NCBI RefSeq assembly: GCF_003967515.1
Contig: NZ_BIFQ01000001.1
Span: 1,550,001 to 1,614,000, forward strand
Length of the DNA: 64,000 bases
Direction: 5' to 3'
From: Dictyobacter aurantiacus
GTDB lineage: Bacteria > Chloroflexota > Ktedonobacteria > Ktedonobacterales > Ktedonobacteraceae
Part shown: piece by piece, positions 1 to 7,314 of the stretch
Numbering within the stretch: position 1 is the first letter of the stretch
How the letters are laid out: every line of letters begins with the position of its first letter
Position numbers and translations under genes: made by a program
Notes under the pieces: model-generated
What the model was told of the DNA's origin: nothing
Databases searched by the model: none
What the model saw: the letters and a program-made list of their open reading frames with translations, nothing else

Positions 1-1
1 A

Positions 2-898
2 TTATTTGAGCGCTCCTTCGGTCAATCCTTGCAGGAATTGTTTCTGGAAGAAGAAGAATATGATGATCAGGGGCAGCGCGGCCAGCACAGCGCCTGAGAG
101 CAGGATGCCATACTGGTAATCATACGGACCGACCAGTGATGAGATGCCCAGGTTCATGACGAACATGCTGGGATCAGTCGTGACCACCAGCGGCCACAGG
201 TAGTCGTTCCATAGTCCCGTGAAAGAAAGAATCGCCACCACGGCCAGCCCCGGTCGTACCAGCGGCACGATCACACGCCACCAGATGCTGAACTCAGTGG
301 CGCCATCGACGCGGGCCGCGTCCAGCAACTCATCTGGCACACTCAAGGTGTACTGGCGCATCAGGAAGATGGTGAAGGCGCTCACCGCGCGAGGGATGAT
401 CAACGCCTGGTAGGTATTAAACCAGTGCAGGACGCGAATAACCTCGAACTGCGGTACCAGCGTCACCTGTCCGGGAATCAACATGGTGGCCAGCAGAATG
501 CCGAAGAGTACATTCTTAAACGGGAAGTTGTATTTAGCGAAGGCAAAGCCCGCCAGCGATCCCAGCACCAGCGAGGTCAGGGTACCCAGGACCGCTACGA
601 CCGCCGTATTAAAGGCCCAGCGCGCGAAGGGAAAATTGGTCAGCAGATCTTGCATGTTCGCCATCGTGAAGTGCACCGGGATCAAAGTCAGCGGCGTCCC
701 AAAGATCTCTGAGTTCGGTTTGAACGCGCTGCTGATCATATAGATGAAGGGGATCACTGTCAAAACCAGCAGGATTAACAGGATGGCGTTGATGACGGTC
801 GATCCGATATAAAAGCGCGTCTTATACGCGTTATATCTACGGTTCCGTACCGTACTGCTCCCGGTTGTTTCTGGAGCGGTCAGATTGACATTGGCCAT
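2..898 (-). CDS. Carbohydrate ABC transporter permease (MalG-type)
   Basis: Inner-membrane permease of a sugar ABC importer, 298 aa. A Ser/Thr-rich N-terminus of about 25 residues is followed by six hydrophobic segments. The EAA-type loop that docks on the ATPase is visible around residues 190-215 (DAARVDGATEFSIWWRVIVP), which is typical of the MalG/UgpE branch. The start has an AGAGGA ribosome-binding site about nine bases upstream. It lies 104 bases downstream of the second permease and shares its orientation with the binding protein, so the three form one importer operon. No ATPase gene is in the window; in this family a shared ATPase encoded elsewhere is common. The substrate cannot be told from sequence. 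Confidence 0.93.
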   Translation of the reverse strand: MANVNLTAPETTGSSTVRNRRYNAYKTRFYIGSTVINAILLILLVLTVIPFIYMISSAFKPNSEIFGTPLTLIPVHFTMANMQDLLTNFPFARWAFNTAVVAVLGTLTSLVLGSLAGFAFAKYNFPFKNVLFGILLATMLIPGQVTLVPQFEVIRVLHWFNTYQALIIPRAVSAFTIFLMRQYTLSVPDELLDAARVDGATEFSIWWRVIVPLVRPGLAVVAILSFTGLWNDYLWPLVVTTDPSMFVMNLGISSLVGPYDYQYGILLSGAVLAALPLIIIFFFFQKQFLQGLTEGALK

Positions 899-1002
899 GG
901 TGCATTGTCCTCTCTTCTTGTTTTACCAGTACATGTCTTCTCAGCTATCACCGCGTCGCAGGAGCGCGCTGGTTACAGACAGATAGCTAATCCTCAACTG
1001 GC

Positions 1003-1938
1003 TTAATCACCCACTCCCTTAAATCCGAAGAGCTTGATGTTTAAGAGCGATAATACTAACAGGACAGCGGTCATTGAATAGGCGATCGCGCTGGCGTACC
1101 CTACGTTAAACGCCTGGAAGCCCTGGTTGTACACGTACACCGAGATGAAGAGCGAGGCATCGGATGGACCACCACCGGTCAGCAGGAACGGTTCAGCGAA
1201 GACGTTGTAGGAGCCGATCAGGGCCTGGATAGTGACCAGCAACATGATTGGACGCAGCAGTGGCACGGTCACATAGAAGAAGTTTTGCAGTCGTCCAGCC
1301 CCATCGATGGAGGCGGCTTCGTTGAGCTCGCGGTTAATGCTGTTCAGCCCGGCCAGCCAGAACAGGGTATTGATACCGATATAGTTCCACACGGCCAGAA
1401 TCATAAATCCGATCAGGACCACATTGGTATCGGTCAGCCAGCCGATCGGTTGGATGCCGAACCAGCCCAGCATGGCGTTGAGCAGGCCATAATTGGTATC
1501 CAGTACACGCGAGAAGATCACCGAGATGATTACCGCCGAGGTCACCGTGGGCAGGAAGAAACCCGTCTTGTACAGACCCTTCCAGCGCACAAATGTGGAG
1601 TTGATCGCCAGCGCGACCAGCAGGGCCAGCGGAGACAGAATAAAGATACTGAAGAAGGCGAAGCGCGTCGTCACCCAGACCGCGTTGATGTAACGCGGAT
1701 CTTGAAACATGTGGATATAGTTACCCAGCCCGAAGAAGGCCTTCTGCTCAAAGCCAAATCCCTTGAAGAAACTTAACCAGAAAGAATAGACGATAGGATA
1801 GAGGCCAAAGACCAGGAAGATCAGGTAGAAGGGGGCAATAAACAGAAATGGCGCCAGCTTGCGCTGATGGCGGCGCCACCAGTTGCCTGAACTGGTGGTC
1901 TGCGGCCGGGCCGTTACCTGTGTCTGTGTGACAGCCAT
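1003..1938 (-). CDS. Carbohydrate ABC transporter permease (MalF-type)
   Basis: Partner permease of the sugar importer, 311 aa, with six predicted membrane segments beginning near residue 30 (FLFIAPFYLIFLVFGLYPIV). The EAA loop is visible at about residues 205-235 (NEAASIDGAGRLQNFFYVTV). The start is fixed by a strong AGGGAGGTG Shine-Dalgarno six bases upstream. It lies 31 bases after the binding-protein stop codon, so the gene order binding protein, MalF-type, MalG-type is the standard CUT1 arrangement. Import of an oligosaccharide or polyol is likely; the actual substrate is unknown. Confidence 0.93.
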   Translation of the reverse strand: MAVTQTQVTARPQTTSSGNWWRRHQRKLAPFLFIAPFYLIFLVFGLYPIVYSFWLSFFKGFGFEQKAFFGLGNYIHMFQDPRYINAVWVTTRFAFFSIFILSPLALLVALAINSTFVRWKGLYKTGFFLPTVTSAVIISVIFSRVLDTNYGLLNAMLGWFGIQPIGWLTDTNVVLIGFMILAVWNYIGINTLFWLAGLNSINRELNEAASIDGAGRLQNFFYVTVPLLRPIMLLVTIQALIGSYNVFAEPFLLTGGGPSDASLFISVYVYNQGFQAFNVGYASAIAYSMTAVLLVLSLLNIKLFGFKGVGD

Positions 1939-1969
1939 GGTAAAACACCTCCCTGTAAACTAGGTAACC

Positions 1970-3286
1970 TTAGGCGGATTCAAAGCTAATGATACTCTGA
2001 GACTGTCTCTGTGCCTCTGCCAGGGCGGCCTCGGCCGAAACATCAGATTTTTGAATGGCCGGCGTAAGACCATAGTTGACACACGCACTGGTCGTCTCGG
2101 GCCAGAACGGCGAGTTATACCATTTATTGATCTCCGGCGAAACCTCTTTGATGAGATTGCCGACCCGCTGATTATCAAAGAAGGCCAGTGGCTCATTGAG
2201 GGCAGAATTGTTTAACGCGGGCTTGTAAGTCGGCCAGACCTGGCGGATATTGAAATCATTGAGCAGAGCCTCAACACTGGTATGCTCAAAAAGCACAAAG
2301 TCCATCGCTTCCTCGACACTGCTCGACGTCTTCAAAACCGTCACGCCGGTTCCACCCCAGGTCGCTGTGCGCGATCCTCCATCCTCCCAGGCCGGCACCG
2401 GCATGAGATGCCACTTCCCCTTGGTATCCGGCAGGCTCTGCTGCGTAAAACCGCTGAAGTTCCAGGACGGTCCCAGCACGGTCGAGATGCTACCCTGATC
2501 CAGGGCGGTATTGTATGCCTGCCCGATGGGACGTACGGTCCCCCAACCCTCCTTGATCGCATTCTTCTGGTACTGGAGCGCCTTGATGTTCTCGGGGCTA
2601 TTCAGCGAGGGCACCCCCTGCGCGTTGAAGAAACCACCTTTGTTTTGCAGGGCCATAACCCACCAGTAGCCCCAGTCATTAAAGGGGAAATCGAGCAGAT
2701 AATTTTTGGTATCGGTATGATATTTGCGCGCCGCTTCCGCGAACGCGTCCCAGGTGGGGATGGTGGTTGTGACACCGGCCTTTTTCCAGATATCCCAGCG
2801 ATAACAGAGCAAACAGGTGTTTAATTCATTGCCGATGCCGTAGATCTTGCCCTTCCAGCTCCAGGGGTCGGTGGCCGAGGGAAGATAGAACTGGTCCAGA
2901 ACCCCCATCTGCTGCAGCTTGGGCGTCATTTCGGCAAAAATAATATCTCCTTTGATATAGCGAGAAAACTGGCTGATCTCGATATCGGCGATATCCGGGC
3001 CACCCGATCCAGCCTGCGAGGTGACCAGCACCTGGTCGTGCATCTGCGTGTAGGGGAAGACCAGCCAGTTGATCTCAAAATCGGGCTTTTTCTGCTGCTT
3101 GTACATCTCCCAGGCTTTCTTCTGCCACGCGATACGCGTGTCCGAAAAGGCCCAGAAGTTGAGGGTTTTCTTGGCGCCAGTGTTAAACGCGGGCGCGCAA
3201 CCGCCGAGAAATAAGGAACTGCCAACAGCTAATCCAGCGGCAGTTTTGAGGAAGGAACGTCGACTTGGTGACGTAATGGTAGGCAT
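1970..3286 (-). CDS. Extracellular sugar-binding lipoprotein (Tat-exported)
   Basis: Solute-binding protein of the importer, 438 aa, expected on the outer face of the membrane. The N-terminus carries a twin-arginine signal (SRRSFLK, residues 8-14) followed by a hydrophobic stretch and a lipobox LGGC with Cys30, so it should be exported folded by Tat and lipidated. The rest fits the family-1 extracellular solute-binding fold (many aromatic residues, two-lobed alternating alpha/beta pattern, usual length). The start is supported by AAGGAGGAG just upstream. Family 1 members bind mono- or oligosaccharides; specificity is not readable. It is first in the importer operon, and the AT-rich region upstream is the likely promoter zone. 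Confidence 0.92.
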   Translation of the reverse strand: MPTITSPSRRSFLKTAAGLAVGSSLFLGGCAPAFNTGAKKTLNFWAFSDTRIAWQKKAWEMYKQQKKPDFEINWLVFPYTQMHDQVLVTSQAGSGGPDIADIEISQFSRYIKGDIIFAEMTPKLQQMGVLDQFYLPSATDPWSWKGKIYGIGNELNTCLLCYRWDIWKKAGVTTTIPTWDAFAEAARKYHTDTKNYLLDFPFNDWGYWWVMALQNKGGFFNAQGVPSLNSPENIKALQYQKNAIKEGWGTVRPIGQAYNTALDQGSISTVLGPSWNFSGFTQQSLPDTKGKWHLMPVPAWEDGGSRTATWGGTGVTVLKTSSSVEEAMDFVLFEHTSVEALLNDFNIRQVWPTYKPALNNSALNEPLAFFDNQRVGNLIKEVSPEINKWYNSPFWPETTSACVNYGLTPAIQKSDVSAEAALAEAQRQSQSIISFESA

Positions 3287-3612
3287 CTCTCCTCCTTAAG
3301 AGTATCATGATGAGTGCGGGTCCGCTAAAGAATTCGACATTGAACCAGCCAGACCAATACCTGGACTCTTCGTGTACATCTTGCCTATGAAGAAAAGATA
3401 ACTGCAATATATATGAATTGTCAAGGTTATACACGTACAATTTATTAAAATTTATTTGTATATGCCGCGGGCAGCCTATCAACTCATAAATTAGCTATAA
3501 TTAGATATATCTGGATATATTTTTATATATAATTTATGAAAATATCTGAAAGGTCAGGTGCCTCTTATCACGGTGTGTGGGCGCCCCCATACGGGCAAAC
3601 ATAAGGGGTACA

Positions 3613-3845
3613 GGGTCCTCCCTGCCGGGGTGCGGGCGAGCATGCTGGGAGCATGCTCAAGTCCCCGCCTTATTCTCTTCTTTCTCCTCTTTCGCCGCCT
3701 GCGGCGGCGCGAAAAAAGAGAGAAAGAGGTTTGCGGGGACACCCCGCACCCCGGCAGGAGGGCTAGCCGCCCTCCTGCACCTCCCGCCAGTGCGGGGGCC
3801 TCCATGCACGCTGGTTTGACATACAGCCAGCATGCATGCTAGACT
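3613..3845. repeat. Dispersed GC-rich hairpin repeat, copy 1
   Basis: This non-coding block consists of nested inverted repeats. CCTGCCGGGGTGCGGG near 3623 pairs with its complement near 3742. GAGCATGCT/AGCATGCTC (3638-3658) and GTCCCCGC/GCGGGGAC lie inside. A 10-bp stem GCAGGAGGGC with a 5-nt loop occupies 3754-3778, and a C/T-rich tract faces a G/A-rich tract around GCCGCCTGCGGCGGC. The reverse complement of about 3690-3800 matches 48785-48905 closely, so this is a dispersed family in opposite orientation. Open frames across it are by-products of the palindromes. The remainder of the gap (3287-3612) is AT-rich and holds no gene that I can see. Confidence 0.8.
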
Positions 3846-3931
3846 TTCTTATACTACCAATACATGCAGATATATATGATGCAAATAATCATCTATGTAT
3901 CTGGCTTGATCTTCAGATAAGGTAACGCGAC

Positions 3932-4690
3932 ATGAAGTTAGAACAGCCACAATCGATGCGTACCGTGTTTTTCGATGCCGGCTTTACCTTACTCCAACCC
4001 CATCCTTCAGTGGCGGAAATCTGTCACCAGGTCTGTCAACAGCTTTCCCTGCATATTCATCTGGAGCAGCTTCAAGATCAAATTGAGGTTGCTGAGGATT
4101 TCTATTTTCGGCACGTTCGTTCACATCCCCATATATGGGCGGATAACCAGGATATCGATGATTTCTGGATTGAATACTATGCCCATCTGCTGCGGCCATT
4201 TATAGAGGAGCACGATGAGCAGCGTCTCTATCAACTGGCGAGGACCATTAATACCGAGTTTGAAAAGCATACCAGCTGGCGGCTTTATCCCGATGTTCAT
4301 GAGACGCTAGGGGCGCTGCATGCGCGTGGCTATAGTCTGGGTGTGATTTCAGATTGGGGCATTTCACTGGGACCTATTTTGCGCCAGTTAGAGTTGACCC
4401 GTTATTTCGATTGCGTCTTGATCTCGGCGGCCACGCGACATGCCAAGCCGTCCCCGGCTCTGTACGACCTGGCTTTGCAGCGGGCCAACGCAATCCCTGA
4501 TTATACAATCCATATCGGCGATTCCTACATAAATGATGTGTTGGGAGCACGCACGGTCGGTATTACACCGGTCTTGCTGGACCGGGCACATCGCGTTACA
4601 GAACAAACGCTCGATTGTCTATTAGTTCATTCACTCACAGAGTTACTTGATATCTTGGAGGTTGAACGACTTGAAGGTGAGTACAAATAA
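3932..4690 (+). CDS. HAD-superfamily hydrolase (REG-2-like)
   Basis: Soluble HAD hydrolase of 252 aa. Motif I is FFDAGFTLL with nucleophile Asp15; the usual second Asp (DxD) is Gly, as in the DxGxT variants of the HAD-IA/REG-2 group. Motif II is GVISDWG, the conserved Lys lies in HAKPSPALYDLA, and motif IV is HIGDSYINDVLGARTVGI. The insertion between motifs I and II is an alpha-helical cap (about residues 25-110). Because the second Asp is missing, phosphatase activity is less certain and the substrate is unknown. The 3' end overlaps the next gene by about 20 bases, so the two are probably translationally coupled. Confidence 0.85.
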   Translation: MKLEQPQSMRTVFFDAGFTLLQPHPSVAEICHQVCQQLSLHIHLEQLQDQIEVAEDFYFRHVRSHPHIWADNQDIDDFWIEYYAHLLRPFIEEHDEQRLYQLARTINTEFEKHTSWRLYPDVHETLGALHARGYSLGVISDWGISLGPILRQLELTRYFDCVLISAATRHAKPSPALYDLALQRANAIPDYTIHIGDSYINDVLGARTVGITPVLLDRAHRVTEQTLDCLLVHSLTELLDILEVERLEGEYK

Positions 4691-5363
4691 ACAGCAATTA
4701 TTCATTATAGCTGGCGCATTGATCGGTACAGTGGCAGGCGCGACGTCGCTGCTCGTCCATTACGTACGGCAGGAGATTGAGAGACGTGGCTATCCGAGCT
4801 GGCACGAGTGCCGCTGCGAATTTAAGACCCAGGAGACGATCTTTCAGGTCTGGCATAGCCACCATGAGCAGCGAGGTGAGACGATTATCGCGCAGGAATG
4901 GGGCACCTACCTGGTGAAACCGCCGCTCTGGCTGCGCTCTTTCCTCCACTATGCCACACAAACACTGGCGGTGCTCAATCCCTTTGGACGCTACATCGAG
5001 CGGGTTACGTTGAGCCCACAGCAGTCCTACCAGTTCGCGGCCATCCTGCATGCCAGCACCACCAACGAAGATCTCCCCGAGCCCACTTACCAGGATGACC
5101 TCTATGTGATCTGGCGGCGCGAGGTGCTGCACTTCCCGCGCTACCTCTTTGATGCGTACCTGCGCCGTCTCTATCCGGTTAATGTTCCAGAGGACCGCCT
5201 GACGCAAGAGGAGGGTCTGCCGGCGCTGTGGGACCCCGCCAGCAATCTGCCCCTTCCCAATGAGGGTTCCTTGCTGGAGACCCCCGTTGGGACGCGCATC
5301 GACTGCATCGGCTGGGCCCCGGCTCAGATCTCTTATTGCACCGCGCGTTCGCTACACAGCTAG
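4671..5363 (+). CDS. Membrane-anchored protein of unknown function
   Basis: I do not recognise the family. The protein (about 230 aa) has one N-terminal hydrophobic helix (LFIIAGALIGTVAGATSLLV) and a soluble remainder rich in Trp, Tyr and Arg, ending with CIGWAPAQISYC. An ATG at 4647 is possible, but GGAGG at 4657-4661 sits nine bases before a TTG (4671) and fifteen before a GTG (4677), so one of these is the more likely start. The gene overlaps the end of the HAD gene and its stop codon directly abuts the stop of the convergent hydrolase gene. Confidence 0.7.
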   Translation: MKVSTNKQQLFIIAGALIGTVAGATSLLVHYVRQEIERRGYPSWHECRCEFKTQETIFQVWHSHHEQRGETIIAQEWGTYLVKPPLWLRSFLHYATQTLAVLNPFGRYIERVTLSPQQSYQFAAILHASTTNEDLPEPTYQDDLYVIWRREVLHFPRYLFDAYLRRLYPVNVPEDRLTQEEGLPALWDPASNLPLPNEGSLLETPVGTRIDCIGWAPAQISYCTARSLHS

Positions 5364-6104
5364 TTAGCGCTGAATATTTCGTACGACCTCGATGCCGTTT
5401 AGGGCCATATGGTACAGGAAGATGAGGTTGAGTACATCGCCGTCGTGGGGCAAGATGCCCAGCTGTTGGGCCGCGGCGACGGGCGTATCATACGTCTGAA
5501 CGGCATTGGCGGGTACAATGACGCGTAGCGGCAGGTTGTGAGCATTGGCGTGCAACTTCAGGTGCATGGCCATCTGGTAGATACAGAGATCTGTGCAATC
5601 TCCCACGATAATGGCAGCTTGCAGGTCACGCTGCTCCTCCAGCCAGCTATCGAGCCCGGTACCATGGAAGCCACTGAGCGAGTTCTTCTGGACGGTGGTA
5701 TAGAGATCGGCGAACGGTAGCCGCGCCAGTTCGGGGATGTTGTCGGCCTCAGACGTTTCACGAATGCAGTGGGGTGGGAACTGCGCGAATTCGGTGGCGT
5801 CGGGCGTATGAGCATCCTGGGCCAGGATAAACTGGCGCACACCCGCCTCGTAGGCCCCCTCAAACACATCGACGACCGCCGGGATAATACCCTTGACGCG
5901 TGGACTCGACAGGGCTCCCTCGTGGCAGAAGCCGTTGATCATATCGACACTAAACACCACCACCTGCCCATCCCGAGCTGGCCCCGCCAGATTCTGCCAG
6001 CTTAAACTTGCTAACTGCTGCTCCCAATCATGCAAAGCACGCAAAAAGAGATCGGCCTGCGCCAGAAACTGCGCCGACAAAGGTGAAGTTGTCATACGAT
6101 CCAT
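5364..6104 (-). CDS. Nicotinamidase/isochorismatase-family cysteine hydrolase
   Basis: Cytosolic alpha/beta cysteine hydrolase, 246 aa. The catalytic triad of the PncA fold is readable: Asp54 (FSVDMINGF), Lys140 (VQKNSLSGFHGT) and Cys174 (GDCTDLCIYQMA). The metal-binding segment QDAHTPDATEF is also present. In this family nicotinamidase converts nicotinamide to nicotinate for NAD salvage. The activity is supported by the neighbour, an NrtR-type regulator on the same strand 57 bases upstream, since NrtR proteins control NAD synthesis genes. An isochorismatase-like activity remains possible. A roughly 45-residue N-terminal extension precedes the core domain. The two genes probably share the promoter near 7.1 kb. 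Confidence 0.85.
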   Translation of the reverse strand: MDRMTTSPLSAQFLAQADLFLRALHDWEQQLASLSWQNLAGPARDGQVVVFSVDMINGFCHEGALSSPRVKGIIPAVVDVFEGAYEAGVRQFILAQDAHTPDATEFAQFPPHCIRETSEADNIPELARLPFADLYTTVQKNSLSGFHGTGLDSWLEEQRDLQAAIIVGDCTDLCIYQMAMHLKLHANAHNLPLRVIVPANAVQTYDTPVAAAQQLGILPHDGDVLNLIFLYHMALNGIEVVRNIQR

Positions 6105-6161
6105 GCTCCCATCTGCCAGTCTGACTGGTCATCTGTCATCCGTTATCCGTTGATTAAACAG

Positions 6162-6947
6162 CTATAACTTGTGTTCCGCCGCCGGATTAAAGCGGTATAG
6201 GCGCGCCGGTCGGTGTGTCCCCTCCATCTTTTTGGCGCCCGTATCCTCCAGAATGTTGGTTGAGAGGATCTTTTTGCGGAAGTTGCGCTTGTCCAGGCGT
6301 CGATGCAGGATAATCTCGTAGACGCGCTGCAGCTCGCGCAGCGTAAATTGTTCGGGCAATAGGTTGAAGGCAATGGTGGTGTACTCAAGCTTGTTGCGCA
6401 AGCGATTGAGGGCGTAGTCCACGATCTCCTGGTGGTCGAACGCTAGCTGCGGCAGTTCATAAACCGAGAACCAGCCCACGTCGGCCGCGTCGCTGGCCGC
6501 GCGCACCTGCAGGCGCTCCGAGTCGAGCAAGGCAAAATAGACCACGGTAATCACACGCGTGCGCGGATCGCGTCCGGGATCGCCAAAGGTATAGAGTTGC
6601 TCCAGATAGACATCCTGTACACCGGTCTCCTCCTGCAGCTCACGCTTGGCGGCCGACTCCAGAGACTCGTTCATGTTAATGAAGCCACCAGGAATAGCCC
6701 ACATGCCCTCGTATGGCCAGGCGCGCCGCTTGATCAGCAAGATCTGTAGATCGCGCTGCCGCAAGCTCATCATCAGCACATCAACCGTCACCGATGGCCG
6801 CTCATACTTGTTCACATCATACTGATGCGCCTCACCGTTGCCTACCTGCTCGGAAACCTGAACCCCGGCATGCTGCTCAGGCTTCTCCTCACGCCGACTT
6901 TCGCGGCCATTGATACCGCTACCCATCGCTTCGCTTTGCTCTTCCAT
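6162..6947 (-). CDS. nrtR: NrtR-type transcriptional regulator (Nudix + winged helix)
   Basis: Regulator of NAD metabolism, 261 aa from the ATG at 6947, which has AGAAGG at the right distance; a TTG 30 bases further upstream is less likely. A disordered charged N-terminus (about 50 residues) precedes a Nudix domain. The Nudix box is intact at about residues 88-110 (G-x5-E-x7-REL-x-EE-x-G-V). After it comes the C-terminal winged helix typical of NrtR (LRNKLEYTTIAFNLLP, FTLRELQRVYEIIL, DKRNFRKKIL). NrtR proteins bind ADP-ribose and repress NAD biosynthesis or salvage genes. It sits upstream of the nicotinamidase gene and downstream of a palindrome overlapping its own promoter, which points to autoregulation. 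An intact Nudix box means residual hydrolase activity is possible. Confidence 0.9.
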   Translation of the reverse strand: MEEQSEAMGSGINGRESRREEKPEQHAGVQVSEQVGNGEAHQYDVNKYERPSVTVDVLMMSLRQRDLQILLIKRRAWPYEGMWAIPGGFINMNESLESAAKRELQEETGVQDVYLEQLYTFGDPGRDPRTRVITVVYFALLDSERLQVRAASDAADVGWFSVYELPQLAFDHQEIVDYALNRLRNKLEYTTIAFNLLPEQFTLRELQRVYEIILHRRLDKRNFRKKILSTNILEDTGAKKMEGTHRPARLYRFNPAAEHKL

Positions 6948-7090
6948 ACTCGTTGCCTTCTTTATCTCGCCATACAACTACTGAAGTATTTCTTGCCCAC
7001 TACATTTTACCTATTCCGCTACTCGACAACTATAGGTGTGAGAGGGTATGATATTCTTAACAACGGCACCCGTACCTATCCTTCCCTACT

Positions 7091-7109
7091 TAGTGTACAC
7101 GATACACTA
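7091..7109. promoter_or_regulatory. Candidate NrtR operator
   Basis: TAGTGTACACGATACACTA is a perfect 7-bp inverted repeat (TAGTGTA/TACACTA) with a 5-bp centre. It directly follows the -10 box of the minus-strand nrtR promoter, so a bound repressor would cover the transcription start. The site was seen in the sequence; the assignment to NrtR is inferred from position. Confidence 0.65.
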
Positions 7110-7138
7110 TTTATACCCTATATCCCCCCTCCTGTCAA
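7110..7138 (-). promoter_or_regulatory. Sigma-70-type promoter of nrtR-nicotinamidase operon
   Basis: On the minus strand a perfect TTGACA (7138-7133) is followed after exactly 17 bases by TATAAA (7115-7110). The leader to the nrtR start codon is about 155 bases. Confidence 0.7.
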
Positions 7139-7234
7139 GTAATCTCCCCTCTGCAAAAGACATGCCGCATGCATCAATAAAATAAAGAGAATGGGGACGC
7201 CTGCGTTCCCCACGCCGGGGGCACAAAATATCAA

Positions 7235-7264
7235 TTGGCTTTAACGGCCTGACTATGCTATACT
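7235..7264 (+). promoter_or_regulatory. Probable promoter of the pseudokinase-helicase gene
   Basis: TTGGCT (7235) and TATACT (7259-7264) are separated by 18 bases and lie about 50 bases upstream of the ATG at 7315. An imperfect hairpin (GGGGACGC/GCGTTCCCC) lies just upstream, at about 7193-7211. Confidence 0.45.
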
Positions 7265-7314
7265 GCAGACTATAAACAAAACAGGCGTTCGAATATTTGG
7301 GAGAGGCAGAAAAA

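Noticed and set aside
3558..3842. Frames within the GC-rich repeat at 3.6-3.8 kb
   Set aside because: They overlap palindromic repeat arms on both strands and lack start signals.
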